64,000 bases of DNA, taken from Ichthyophthirius multifiliis (taxonomy: Eukaryota > Ciliophora > Oligohymenophorea > Hymenostomatida). A model generated the notes under the pieces. The model had not been told where the DNA came from. It did not search any database and saw nothing but the letters and a program-made list of their open reading frames with translations. Of this stretch, positions 1-12,264 are shown in pieces; the stretch's first letter is position 1, and each line of letters begins with the position of its first letter. The DNA is taken from positions 1 to 64,000 of the forward strand of contig NW_004086294.1 in assembly GCF_000220395.1 (NCBI RefSeq), written 5' to 3'. A program made the translations under genes and the position numbers.

Positions 1-57
<57 letters not shown>
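1..57. repeat. (TTA)n trinucleotide repeat
   Basis: The window opens with about 19 perfect TTA units. On the minus strand these are in-frame AAT codons, giving a poly-Asn tract in the gene that runs off the edge, so this is a coding microsatellite. Confidence 0.9.
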
Positions 58-1090
58 CTACAATATCACTTTATTAAATTAGTTCTATAATATTTGTATT
101 AGAACAAACTATATTAGACTATTTCTATGTGAAAATATTACTATTTTCCATAATACTTTGGTATAATATACCATTTTTATTATCATTTTTAATTATATTG
201 AAATAATCTTATTAATTTTAATCACTTTTTAATAATATCACCGAATCGTTTATTTAATTTAAATCATTTGTATCCATATTTTGGATATTTTGGGTCAATT
301 TATTTAATTATTCTTCATATTCTATATTTTCTATGGAAAATGGCTGAGTGGTGAAATTTTATTAGTTTTGGTTTTTTTTTTGGAAATATGGAGTTTATTT
401 TTTGTCTGGAAAATCTTCTTAATGTTTTTATTCAGAAAATTTTAGTGGGGAATTTTTATTGTATTAGTTTTTTCTATATAAAGGAGATAATTATTAAAAA
501 TTTTTTTAAATTTAAAAATTGTTAGAAAATGAGAACCGAATGGATGTTTCGTCTTCTTCTTTTGTTTAACTTATCTTATATTCACTTATATTTTATGGAA
601 TGTATATATTTTGTTAACTACAGAGGGTTTATTATGAACATTAAGTTAGATTAGATGTACTTTTTTGTAGTTTACTCATTAAATTTTCTAAATTTGATAC
701 TATATTTTCCTTTAAGTCATCTATAATCCTTTATATATGAATTGTTTTGGATGATTAGGGGGTATTGGATTTTAGTAAAGAAGGATTTCTCTCTATTAGT
801 GATGATTAAGTGTTTAGAAATGAAGAAGTGGGCTTAGATAAATAGTTAGAAAGGATAATATCAAGTTTTAAAGAAGAGTTTTCACTATTTTCAAAATAAT
901 TAGATTTTTAAAATGTACTTTTAGAACGCGTTTTTTCTTCAGTTTTTGAATTTATTTTATATATATTGTTAATTATATATTACGAATAACTTGGATTTGT
1001 AGTATTTAAAGTATCTTGACTTGATGCATTAATTAAAGGATTAGTACTATATTTAAAAATATGTTATTATTTTTATAATTATTATCTATA

Positions 1091-1133
<43 letters not shown>

Positions 1134-1504
1134 TATTATTAATTTTATTATTATAAATTTTATTATTATTATAATTATTACTATTATTGTTGACTTTTAT
1201 TACATTTATTTTAATTTTATTATAAGTTTGTGCTTTGTTTTTATATATTATTATTTTATTTATTCATTTTATTATTTGATTTTTAATTGATTTGAAATGT
1301 TTAATGATTTATGTATTATGTTACGTTCAAATTTTATAAGACTTGAGGTGCTTATTGATATTCTTTTTTATATTTTTTTTTTATTTAATTTAATATAAAA
1401 GTTTTTGTTTGTTTTTATAAAATATGTATTAAATATTTGTTTGATTTTACCATAAATTTAATTTTAATTCTTTTTATAGATGTAATTGTTTTCTTTGCTT
1501 TCAT
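1..1504 (-). CDS. Asn/Gln-rich hypothetical protein, 3' end cut by window edge
   Basis: With TAA/TAG read as Gln, one frame stays open from an ATG at 1504 to the window edge, about 501 codons, and the protein continues outside the window. An in-frame TGA lies just upstream at about 1526-1528, which supports this start. The N-terminus is basic (M-K-A-K-K-T-I-T-S-I-K-R-I-K). The rest is low complexity: a poly-Gln tract at 1090-1140, many Ser/Asn/Thr, and a poly-Asn run made by the (TTA)n repeat at 1-56. No domain was recognised and I assign no function. It lies downstream of, and on the same strand as, the WD40 gene that ends at 2168. The long open frame and the D/E/K-rich reading on the minus strand favour a real gene. 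Confidence 0.6.
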
Positions 1505-2167
1505 AATTTTAATAATTGATTTTATTCATATATACAATTGGTTTATATTTTTTGTTTTATTTATAAGTAAGTTTTTTTTATAATTTTTTTTTTTTTCTTT
1601 TATTTTTTTTTTCTTTTTCTTATTATTTTTTTATTTTATTTTTTTGAAAAAATTATAAATATATTTTATAAATATGAATATATTATAAATAATATATATA
1701 TATATATATATATATAATAATAATAAATAATTTAAAGTATTTAAAATAAAAATTATATTAATAATATCTCTCTTTTATTTTTTTTTGTTTTAATTATTAT
1801 TTTTAAATAATAATATTGGCTTTTTATTATTTTTATTTTTAATAATATATAAATTTAAAATAATATCAAAAGCATATTAACGTTTTATTAATAACATATA
1901 TTTATTAAATATTAAATCTGAATAATTTAACATTATAATATATTTATAATTTAATATTTCATATATTATAATAATATATATTTGTATATATATATATATT
2001 TTAATAATTATTTAAATTAATAATAATAAACAGATAATTTGTTATTTATTTATTTTTATAATATTTATATATATATACATATTTGTAAAAATTAATTTAT
2101 ATATAATCCTTAAATTTATTTAAAAAATTAATATTTTATACACAATAAATATATATATAAAAAATTA
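1505..2167. other. Intergenic A/T-rich spacer
   Basis: Separates two minus-strand genes. It holds T and A runs and an (AT)n stretch near 1690-1715. I see no coding frame or recognisable element. Confidence 0.6.
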
Positions 2168-3867
2168 TCAAAAAATCATATCATAAATATTTAATTAAAA
2201 TTTATTATCTCCAGTATATATTTTATAATTAACCTAATCAACCTAAATACAATTAATTATCTAATTACACTCTAAAATCTATTAAAAAAGTAAAATCTAT
2301 GGATCAAAATACCCTACTCCACCCTCAAAAGCATATACAAACAGATTAAAATCTTAAATAAAATCAACACAATATACTTAAAGTGCATTCTAAGTTTCAA
2401 AAACAGGTATATCAGCTTTCCTTATATCAAAAAGTTAAAATCCTTAGTCTTTTGAACCAAGGAAAAGGTTAAAAAGTGACTATTAAAAGCATGTAAAATG
2501 TCCTTTATTTGAATTTTTAATATTTAGGGATGATTAATATGAATTCAAGTCAATTTAAGAAAAGTTTTTTTTTTGTAAATTAGAAAGTAGATTTTCTTTA
2601 AAATTAATGCTTAAAATAAAGTTTTTGAAGTTTATTTATTTTTGTTTTTATAAATTTTTATTTATGTCAAAAAATTTGACAAAGCCGTCAGAACTACAGG
2701 TAATTATTTGTTTTTCAGACATTTTTATATCGTTAATTGGCTCATTGTGTCCTTATGTAAATTATTTTAGCTCATATTAGTACTCTTTAGGGTCTTCCTT
2801 ATATATTTTGATTAAACCATCCTATCCACCAGTTGCTATTGTGTGTGTTTTAGGGCAAAAGTCTAGTGCTTTGAATGGTTTTTTATTACGAAGTTTCTGT
2901 TAGAGTGTATATTAGGATGAATATATAGGTTTAGAGTAGAAATTTAGGAAATAATCGGCAGATATGGAGAATAAAAGGTCTTCTGTGTGTTTTATTTGAG
3001 TTATTTTGTGTGTATGTTATTGTATTTATTATTAAAGCTAAAGAGATTTTGGGTTTTTGGATTTTTTAAAGGAATATATTTGTTTAGAATTGAAGTTTTT
3101 TTTGAAGATTTCTTGGCTTTCATTATTTTCCTCATATATTTTGATTTTTGAATTTTTTTCGGTTTTTTATTATTATTATTATTGTAAAATAAATGCCTAG
3201 GAGTTTTTTAAAGAAGGCTTATTTGATTAAATTAAAGAATCAAGGAAAATCTACTCATCTAGTGTATTTTTATAATGTGATAAATTCGAAATTAATAGAG
3301 AATAATTCGCAGAACATGAATTTAATTCTGATTTTTTACGAAAATCTCTTAAAAGAAGGCTTTTTTAGGATTAAATTGGCTTTTTTTATGTATTTTTAGA
3401 ATCAAGGAGACTAATTTAATTGGTATTTGCCTTTTTAGGATATTGTTTATAGTATTATTAGAGGTCTTTTTAGGTGGAGTTTTTAAAAGGTTTTTTATAT
3501 TGGATATCTTCTGTTGTAGTCTATATGGATTTTTTAGGAAAGTTTTCAGATGAATTATTTACTTAAAGGACTTTTTTTTTTGTTTGGGAAGTTTCTAGTA
3601 TATAAAGTTGGAGAGATTTTTATTATTAAATTTATTATTTTTATTATTAAATTTATTATTTTTATAATTAAATTTATTATTATTATTATTAAATTTATTA
3701 TTATGATTATTTGTTTATTTAAGATTTTAATGTGTTTTTTCGGGATTCTAATTTAAAGTCAATTGAAGAGTAATTTCGAGTAGTTTTAAGTTCTTTGCGT
3801 TATTTAATTACATTTATTAAGGCTTTTTGTTTTTGGATTCTATCTGTTATAAATGGATACATGATTG

Positions 3868-3927
<60 letters not shown>

Positions 3928-4384
3928 ATACATTTTCTTTTTTTACGTTAAATTTTATGTTTAATTCAGGTTGTTATGTAGTAATTTTTTATTATTTATT
4001 TGTTTTTTATGGTTTTTCGGATGATTGTAAATTATTTACAATTTTTTACAGTTCTTTTGCTAGGTTTTCTAGGTTTATGTTCGGATCGAAGTTTTATTAT
4101 TATTATTATTCGTATTATTATTAATTATGGAATAATTTTTGTTATATTAATTATGTTATAGTAGTTTTTTTTTATGTAAATAAATTGTTTTAAGAATTTT
4201 TTTTTGAATGAGTACTTATGCGTAGTGCGCTAATGTTGTTTTTATTGTTATTGTTGGTGTTGTTTGGGCTTTGCTTTTCATGTTCTTTTATTTGGGTTTG
4301 TAAGTACTTTTCTTATATGGGCTTTTAATAAGATATTGAATTTGTACGATTTTGTGTTCCTGTTGTGAGTAGTTTTTGTATCAT
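2168..4384 (-). CDS. WD40-repeat protein with long Gln-rich N-terminal half
   Basis: A single uninterrupted frame from ATG at 4384 to TGA at 2168, 738 residues, no intron needed. Residues 1 to about 440 are Gln/Asn/Lys-rich and disordered-looking, with poly-Gln runs from (TTA)n at 3630-3700, 3870-3925 and 4095-4130. From about residue 460 the sequence becomes a beta-propeller. Visible blade motifs are T-G-G-Q-D-G-L-I-K-I-Y and C-S-S-D-G-F-V-K-F-F-D, where Gln is encoded by TAG, and a last blade has a G-S-K-D-Q-G-F-Q-L-F-D pattern. WD40 domains act as protein-binding platforms; which complex this one serves cannot be told. It diverges from the p24 gene across 4385-4777. An orthologue name is not justified. 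Confidence 0.8.
3868..3927. repeat. (TTA)n repeat encoding poly-Gln
   Basis: About 19 TTA units. On the minus strand they read TAA, which is Gln in this code, in frame within the WD40 gene. Confidence 0.85.
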
Positions 4385-4777
4385 TATTTTTTTTTTTTTT
4401 TTTTTTTAATTTTTTTTTAAAAAAAAAACAAATAAAAAATATAATTTTTTTTTACTATTTTTTGTGTTTTGATTTTTTTTAAAAATAATATAAATAAATA
4501 TTAATATTGATGTATTTTTATATATAATGATACTTCCTTTCTTTTATTTTTTTTTAAAAAAAATAAAATATATAGAATGATTAATATTGCATTTAATATT
4601 TAGTTTTTTTATTTTATTTTTTTAAAAAATGTTCAAATATTTTATTATTTAATTAAAAAAAAATACATATATACGTATATATATCTGTAAAATTTGAATA
4701 ATTTAAAATAAAATATCTTTATATTTATTTGTTTTTTTGTTTTTTTTTTTAAAAAAGAAATTATCAACAAAATAAAA
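4385..4777. other. Divergent intergenic region
   Basis: Lies between the start codons of the WD40 gene (minus) and the p24 gene (plus), so both promoters should be here. It contains long T and A runs (4387-4430) and repeated T-run/A-run junctions, but no motif I can name. Confidence 0.5.
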
Positions 4778-5651
4778 ATGCAATAAATAAAACATTTAAT
4801 TTTATTAATATTGATCTTAAATTAAATAAATTGTTTATATTTTTTTTTAACAGAAAGTGAAGAAAAATGTTTCTAAGATGATTTTCCTGAAGAAATAGTA
4901 AAACAAAATTATATATAAGATAATATATATATATAAATATATAGTTTGTTTTTGGATAAGCAAAATTAATTGATTAATTGCCTGGAGTAGATAAAGATTC
5001 TTTATTAGATGGTGTTAATATAACAGTATTAGATCCTAATAATGAAGTAGTTATTTAAAAATTAGTTACTTTTGGTAATACGAAATTTTCTTTTACATCT
5101 TAAATAGGTAGGCATATTATATTATTATTTAAAATAAAATATAAAAAAGGTGGTAATTATAAAATTTGCTTATTAACTACAACAAGTCATTGGGTCAAAT
5201 AAAATTAATAAATTCGTTTTAGTTTGAGAATAATAGTAGGAGAATAAGAAAATGTAAATTAAAATAAATATATTAATGTTAAAAATATATTTATATAATG
5301 AATAAATATAAATATATATATAAATATATATTTAAATATATATATATAAATATATATTTATTTTTATATATTTATTATATTTTATAATTAAAGGATATTA
5401 AAAATGCTGCTAGTGAAAAACATATTAATGAAATTCAAGAAAAACTTTAATTAATAAAAAATCATACATCAGATTATGCAGATTATAATTTCTTGAATTA
5501 TTCTATAGAAGATTAATTAACATAAGCAAATTTTAAAATTAATAAAAGAGTAGTTTTTTTTACTATTTTTGAAACTTGCTTAATATTTTTTAGTGCATTG
5601 TATTAGATTTTTTCTTTAAAGAAATTTATTGAAAAGCGAAATTAAATGTGA
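4778..5651 (+). CDS. p24/EMP24/TMED family cargo receptor
   Basis: A type I membrane protein of COPI/COPII vesicles that helps load cargo between ER and Golgi. The start at 4778 gives a hydrophobic signal peptide (M-Q-Q-I-K-H-L-I-L-L-I-L-I-L). A GOLD domain follows: C-F-Q-D-D-F-P-E-E near the start and I-T-V-L-D-P-N-N-E-V in the middle. Then comes a helical stretch, a membrane segment (V-V-F-F-T-I-F-E-T-C-L-I-F-F-S-A) and the short tail L-K-K-F-I-E-K-R-N, typical of the family. An intron at about 5278-5394 splits the GOLD domain from the coil and tail. A second break lies in the A/T stretch at about 4905-4945: the frame changes there but no GT donor is visible, so either the intron is non-canonical or bases are wrong. 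Family call is firm; the exact member is not. Confidence 0.85.
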
Positions 5652-5734
5652 ATGAATTTTTTTTTTTAAAAAAAAAAAAACACATTATAAATATATACTA
5701 TTATATATTATTTTGTTTTTTTTAAAAATAATAA

Positions 5735-6600
5735 TCAATTATCAGTCCATTAATGTTTGCAATTATAACATCTCATAAATCTATGAGGAGGTTCATCAGA
5801 GGATCTAATTTAAACTTCTCTATAACACATAGACTTATGTTCTCCGCATTTAATGCATTCTTCGTTTGCTCCTTAAGCCATTACTGAGTCTGTTTAAAAA
5901 GTTTCAGCTTAATCTATTTAATCTTTTACTTTTTTTTTTCATGTAATCTATCTTCTTCTGATTAAAATAATTTAGATTAACATTAAGCTATTAGGTGATA
6001 ATCGGCTTTTTAGTTGACTATTTAGTCTATTATGTGTAAAGATTTCGATTTTACTTGGAAATTTTTGATTAAAAACTTGATATCTTCTTTATATTAATTA
6101 GGTGATTTTTCTCTATATATTATTTCCTCGAGTTCTTACATTCCGTTAAGCAAAAGTTCTTTGTTTACGCAATAATTTTTAGATAAATCTTTAGTTATGG
6201 CGTTATATAGAAATTAAATTGCCTTATTCCTTGTTATGTTATTATATTCTGGAAATTATACTTCGAAATTACCAATTTACTATTTTTCTGTGTTTTTTTA
6301 TATATTTTATTATTAAAAAGGCTTTTATTACTAAATAAATAATTTCTTCCAATCAGATAATAATTTAGTAGCTAATTTACATACTTATTAATGTGAATCT
6401 TCCTAATATATAAGTAGCTTTTTAGAAAGAGTTTTGATAGTTTTAGTTATTTCAGTTTTGGTTAAAAGATCTTTTGTTATAGAAGATCGTTCGAGAATTT
6501 AAAGGATTTTTAAACATTTATGAGGACCTTCGGATTTATATTATTAGAGAACTTTTCGCATATCAAGAATTTCATCTTCGGATAGAATTAATGATGACAT
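5735..6600 (-). CDS. Transcription elongation factor TFIIS
   Basis: TFIIS rescues backtracked RNA polymerase II by stimulating transcript cleavage. From ATG at 6600 the three family regions appear in order. An N-terminal LW domain ends in L-S-D-W-K-K-L. The central polymerase-binding domain begins T-R-N-K-A-I-Q-F-L-Y-N-A and runs to S-E-E-D-R-L. A C-terminal zinc ribbon has C-I-K-C and C-Y-N-C pairs and the acidic loop R-S-S-D-E-P, whose Asp-Glu pair reaches the polymerase active site. Length is about 288 residues, normal for TFIIS. The frame changes by one base at an A10 run (about 5930-5939): with 11 A the two halves join perfectly, and as written a TGA appears. I read this as a base-calling error. 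It lies tail to tail with the p24 gene (83 bp). Confidence 0.9.
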
Positions 6601-6771
6601 ATTTTTTTGTATTTATATTTGGGTTTATTATATGGAAAATTTTTTTTGTATTTATATTTGGGTTTATTATATGGAAAATTAAATTTAATTTAGATAATTA
6701 TATTATATATAAATATATTAATTTATATATATATATTTATTTAAAAATATTTTTTTTTTTTTTTTTCCTTC

Positions 6772-8392
6772 TCATAAAAAACTCCAGTTTTCAACATTAT
6801 TAATTTAAAAATTTTAAAAATCGCAATCTAAATCTTCATTAATTTTTTTTTTTTTAACTAAAAATCCGTTTTCAAAAACAAATAAAGGCGGTTAATATTT
6901 TTTCTAAAAAACTTTTTCCCAGTCTAAATCTTCAAAAGCTTTCATTTTTTTAAGGCTTTAAATACAAATTCGTTTTTTATAATCTTTTTCTAAACAACCT
7001 TATAATACCTCTTTTATTTCCTCACTCAAAAATTCCGGTAAAGTGAATTGTTTATACAATATCTGTTCATATATATCATACAAATTTCCATTTTCGTTAA
7101 ATATATGCGGCTTCCCACACAGCATTTCATACAAAACGCACCCTATACCATATACATCAGATGCCCTAAAAGCCCCTTTACCCAAAACTAGTTCAGGAGC
7201 AATATAAGCAGGAGACCCACATAAAGTTAAAGCCGATTAACTTTCTTTTACATTCATTTTTGAGAGTCCGAAGTCTGCAAGTTTTATATGCCCATCCCCA
7301 AAAATGAGTATATTTTATGGTTTAAGATCCCTATATAGAATATTATTCATATGTAAAAAATCTATGGCTAGAATTAATTCGGAGATGAAAAAAAGTGCTG
7401 CTTTTTGTGAAAAAAATGACTATTTTTGGATTTATTAAAAGAGATTTCCACCCGAACAATATTCTAGAAGAATATACAGATTTGTGGGCGTTTAGAAAGA
7501 TTAGTGTATTTGTAAAATAAAAGGATTTTTTTATTTAAGGCTTTTTATGAGTATATTTTTCTCTATAAAGGCGTATTTTAAAGCATTTTTTATTATTAAG
7601 TTAATTTTTCGAATCGATTTTAAAGCAAAAAGCTTGTTTTCGTCATTTTTTTACACTAAAAAAACTCTAGAAAAAGTCCCTTTACCTAATAAGCCTACTA
7701 TTTGGAATTGTTGGAGGCATTTATGAATTTTTTGTTTATATTAAAATGAACTTTTGGTACTTTTTTAAGTGCATTTTTTACAAAAAAGATGTGTTTCTCT
7801 CTCAGGGGATGTTAGTTGATAATTACGTAATTTTTAGTCGATAAAATAGGCATATTAGAGGCTTTTATTAATCTTATTTATCCATTTTTCAGCTTTTTCT
7901 TACTCTTTGAAACCGAAGATGAAGGTTTAGTCTTCTGTAGTTAGACGAACGTAGTAAAATTAAGCAGGCATAGGCCATTTAGAGGTTATTATTTATATAT
8001 TTTTAAATTATGTAAGTAATATTATGGCTGTTTTTTGCGTTTTTATTGTTGTTTTTTATAAAACTAAGTTCTGAGTATTTATTTAAAGGAGAATTTCGTA
8101 AAATAAAAAAGAAAAAATTTAATGGAGTTCTATAACTTCTTCTTCTATAAGATTTTCTTATAATTATAAGGGAGATTTACATTTCTAAGTTTAATATAAA
8201 AAAAAAGATATTTTTTAATTTTTTGTCTAAAAAAAGTCTTATATTTCCTTAGTACTTACTTAATACGGAGTTTTTTTTTCTATAGGATGTTATAAACTAA
8301 AAAAAAAGAAAAAATAATACAATATTTAAATAAATAAATGTAAATATTACTTTTTAACAATTTTTTTTTATTGTAGAATTATATGTTTTCAT
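6772..8392 (-). CDS. AGC-like protein kinase with N-terminal PH-like domain
   Basis: Ser/Thr kinase. The catalytic domain (about 7735 down to 6930) shows G-L-L-G-K-G-T-F-S-R-V, the ATP-binding Lys in F-A-L-K, the catalytic loop Y-R-D-L-K-P-Q-N, A-D-F-G-L-S, and C-G-S-P-A-Y-I-A-P-E. After the kinase core comes D-W-E-K-V followed by P-P-L-F, like the tail of AGC kinases. Upstream, at about 8040-7860, the segment ending F-G-F-K-E-Q-E-K-A-E-K-W-I looks like the last strand and helix of a PH domain, hinting at lipid binding. Stop is TGA at 6772. The 5' end is not settled: an ATG at 8392 and an intron 8297-8350 (GT...AG) are likely, but the frame is one base off across it, beside an A9 run. Standard-code translation sees only about 60 residues of this gene. 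Confidence 0.8.
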
Positions 8393-8444
8393 AATTTAAT
8401 ATAAAAACATATAGATAACACAAAAAGGTAATAAAATTAATTTT

Positions 8445-8510
8445 TCATAATTTTTATTAAAAAAATTTTAATTATAAATAAATTAAAAAAAATTAAAAGA
8501 AAATTGTTAA

Positions 8511-8563
<53 letters not shown>

Positions 8564-9539
8564 TGTTAATTTTTTTTTTTTTTTATTTATTTATATATAT
8601 AATTTACTTTATATCTGCCCCCTTTTATACTAAAATTTTAACTATATCTAAATAGCCTTTAGCGCAAGCTAAATGTAAAGGAGATCCAATTTCTGTTTAT
8701 TTATTTATTTATATATCGTTATTTTCTGTTAATGTTTTTATGATTTCCAAATTTTAAGTAAAAATTGCTAAATGTAGAGGTAGCCAACCATTCGCTGTAG
8801 GATTATTGATATTCGGTTAGTATTTTTGTAAAACAAATTCAAGTATTTCTTCGTTTTGGAAATAAATACAATAATGTAAGGTATTCCAACCTTTGTAATC
8901 TAAATCATTTATTATATCGTATAAAGGTTGTGGATATGGTGTATTTTTTAACTGTTTTTAGTGTTCTTCGTATTATTTTTGAGCTTCGGTAAGATTCTTA
9001 GACTTAATTTGGATTAAGAAATTTTTTTAGATTTATTAAAAAGTTGTTTTCGAGTATTATTAAATTTATAAAGGTAAAATATTTTAGAAAGAATATTTAT
9101 AAGAACGATATAAATTTAAATTATTTTGACAATTTGAATGATGCTTTTTTTTTTTTTTTTTTTTTCGAGATTTTTTTTATAATTTACTTTTTATTTTAAA
9201 CTTATATTGTGAATTTTTATTATTTTTTCAGTTTTTAATTAGTAAAAATTCAAAGGAAATCCTTCAATTATTTTGACCTTTTTTTTTTTTTTTTCTTAGT
9301 AATAAAAAAAATAATAAAAATAATATTTATTTCTTTTTTTCTTTTTTTTACGGTATGTAATAATAATTATTATATACATTTATTCCCTCAATTTCTGAAC
9401 ATAAAGATATGTTATGAATCGGAATCTCTGTTTTTTAAAATATTAATTCCTTTAATTATAAAATATCTTCATTTTCATTTAGTTCAAATTTGAGGATATC
9501 TTCGTGATCACATAAACGTGCATTTATTTAAATAAACAT
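8445..9539 (-). CDS. Ankyrin-repeat protein
   Basis: Ankyrin repeats are seen from about 8925 to 8610: D-Y-K-G-W-N-T-L-H-Y, A-N-G-W-L-P-L-H-L-A-I and E-I-G-S-P-L-H-L-A-C-A-K-G-Y, each followed by the usual helix pair. The N-terminal exon probably starts at ATG 9539 and ends at a GT donor near 9351. The second exon carries a lysine run from an A21 tract (9145-9165) where frames do not join, probably a miscounted homopolymer. After the last clear repeat (8607) the frame stays open into an (AT)n stretch and reaches TGA at 8445. A GTAAAT donor at 8607 suggests that an intron or a different end is more likely. Ankyrin repeats mediate protein contacts; the partner is unknown. Confidence 0.6.
8517..8562. 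repeat. (AT)n microsatellite
   Basis: About 22 perfect AT units between the clear ankyrin exons and the AGC kinase gene. Confidence 0.9.
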
Positions 9540-9724
9540 TTAAATATATTATATTTTTTTTAATTTTTTTCTATTTTATTTTTTTATTTATTATTAAATA
9601 AATATATATTGAAATATTTTTGATTAAATTTTTTTTTATTATTATTAAATTTAAAAAGAAGATATTTATATATATTTATATGTTTTTGAATGTATTTTTT
9701 ATTTTTAAAATAATAGTAAAAATT

Positions 9725-10576
9725 TCATTATTTTTGATTTCTATTATTTTTTTAAACTAAGTTATTATTTTATCCTTAAATATTATTATTTTAGCCATTA
9801 GTAATATTAAATGCAATTTATTATTATTACTAAATATTACTTTAAGATTAACTACCAATAATATTATTAGCTGCACTAATAACAAAAGTATTAACTTTTG
9901 GTAATTTCGTCCCGTTTTTATCTTTGTTTTATTATTATTAAAGAACTTAATTTTATTTCAAATTACTACCGATATTAGTCGCACTATTAGCATTAAATGT
10001 GGTTCTAAAAATATGATTATTGATATTACTTTATACATTATTTTAATTTGGAATTGTTTTTTCAGTATTTTTATTATTCGAATAAATAATGGTCTATTTA
10101 AGGGCAAAAGTCATCACTGTTCTACCGACTTAAATGGCTATTTTTTCCTATAAAATAGGGTAGTTTTTTTCAAGTTTTATTAGAGTACCGAATTTAGAAT
10201 TATTATCAAATATTAAAAATTAGTCTGATTCATATTTTATATATGAATGGAATCGACTTACTGATATATCAGTTATTCTTATATCACATGTATGCCCTCT
10301 TCCCTATTTTTATTTTAATTTTTTATATTAAAATTTTTTTTGTTTTTTTTTGTTTTTAACTAATTTCACAGAATCATCATCAGGAGTTTTACGAAGAATA
10401 TGTAATCCTTTAGAAACACGCTTTTCTCTAGAAATAGATTCCATTATTAAATAAGGTTAATCACTTTATTCTGGTCTTTCAATATCTATAAGATTCATAT
10501 TTATATTATTTATATATACAGATTTCGGTAAAGGTAATTTGCAAACTTCACATTCTAAATTTCTTTATGTATTTAT

Positions 10577-10625
<49 letters not shown>

Positions 10626-11707
10626 TAAATATATTTTTACTTCCATTTATATGATGTTATATTAGGTAAAACTTTTTTATGGACTTTACTCTCTATCCAT
10701 AATTTAATACATGAAACATGCATATATTCACATGATCCTTTACAACTACAGGGATTTATAAATGGGTTTTCTTCAGATTATTCTTCTTCTGATAAACATA
10801 TTCTACATGTACGAATTTCTCGTTTTTAGAAATTTATAATATAATTATATTTGGAAGGCTATATTAATTTATTTTTATAATTTAAATATTTTTTATAAAT
10901 TACATCACAAAATATGTCTTTTGCTAATTAAATTTAATTATTGTTTATTTTTTTTTCTATTACACAATATTCTATTCTGCCTAGTTTTATTAGGTCATTT
11001 ATTTATAAAGAATATCCCTTTTTTTTATTTATTTATATCTATTTATTTTATATACTTTTTGTATTGTTTATTGCTTCTTTAACGAACGAACTATCAAAAA
11101 TGTTTCATTAAATTTATTTTCGTTTTAGGTTTATTATTTTTTTGGATTTTTAAATGGAGATAAACCTTATTCACTGCTATCACTTGTGTTATTTGTATCT
11201 ATTTGATTATTTTAAGTATTTTTTGCTGGGTTTATATAAAATGACTCTTTTTTTTGTTTTATAATAAATTTTATGAATTAATATATGTCTATTATTTTTA
11301 CATAAAATAAAGTCTTTTTAAATTATATTTGTTAAAATTTATCCTTATTATTCATCTATTTTTATATTTTAGTCGACAACTTTTATTTCTTAATTTTCTT
11401 TATTTTATTTTTTATTTTTTTTAATAATAATAATAAAATTTAATATTTTTGAAATAAAAAAATAACTTAAACGCATTATAGAACATGTAGTATCTAATCT
11501 ATATTTAGTTATATCCACACTTTTACTTTCATAGTCAAATAATCCATGAGAATCTTTTGACCAAGTAACACATTTTAATTCAACTCTTTTTTTTTTTATA
11601 AAAAATTAATATTTTTTTTTTTAATAAAAAAAATACTCGAATTTCTCTTGTGCTTATTATTATTATTAAAAAGGCTTTTATTTATAACTTATTATGTTTT
11701 AAGACAT
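9725..11707 (-). CDS. RING-CH (MARCH-type) and FHA domain protein, probable E3 ubiquitin ligase
   Basis: A RING-CH zinc finger (10813-10540, split by an intron rich in (AT)n at about 10560-10640) has the C4HC3 order: T-C-R-I-C, P-C-S-C, M-H-V-S-C and C-E-V-C. RING-CH domains transfer ubiquitin. It is followed by an FHA domain (about 10437-10080) with G-R-G-H-T-C-D-I-R-I, S-V-S-R-F-H and N-N-S-K-F-G-T, the phosphothreonine-binding residues. Before the RING, I-N-D-L-I-K-L-G-R-I-E looks like the end of another FHA domain. The C-terminus is N/Q-rich and ends at TGA 9725. The start at 11707 is followed by a GT...AG intron at about 11583-11635. Upstream of the RING the frame shifts by one base at least twice (T5 near 11097, A8 near 11250), so the first FHA half is only partly modelled. 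Confidence 0.75.
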
Positions 11708-12264
11708 TTGTTTTTGCTTTTTTATATTTTATTTTTAAGTTCGAATTTTTTTTTTTTTTTGTAAAAGTTAATATTTTTTCTTTTTTTTTTAAAAAAAACT
11801 AAATAAATAAATTATTTAAATAAAATTAATAAATAAAAATAATCTGTTAAAATAAACAAATTAAAATATTGGAAATAGGTAAATATGTAAATTTAAACAA
11901 AACGCATTAATATGTAAATATGCTTAAAATATTAGTTTTATTATCTTATTTTTTTATTATTTTTTATTTATTAATTATAAAAACCTTATAAAAAAATAAC
12001 AAAGATAAAATATAGAGAAAGTTATAAAAAGATATATTAAATAAAATTATAAAAGCATTATTTTAAAAAAATCTTATATAAAAGTAAATAATTAATAATT
12101 CAATATTAAAATTTATATAATTTGAGGCTAATTATAAATAAATAATAAATAATGAAAAATTATAGAAATAAATAATATATATATATATATATTATAAAAA
12201 AAATACTGAATTAATTTTTCTTTATTAATAATATAAAAAGAATAAAATTATTCTTATTTATTTT
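11708..12264. other. Intergenic A/T-rich spacer
   Basis: Low-complexity A/T with a short (AT)n at about 12175-12190. No coding signal seen on either strand. Confidence 0.55.

Noticed and set aside
1-57. Possible telomere-like end made of TTA repeats
   Set aside because: The repeat is in frame with the coding sequence that follows it and is not the ciliate telomere unit.
3193-4124. Plus-strand frames including a poly-Tyr protein
   Set aside because: These are the opposite strand of the 738-residue WD40 gene; poly-Tyr (TAT) is the reverse of its poly-Gln (TAA) runs.
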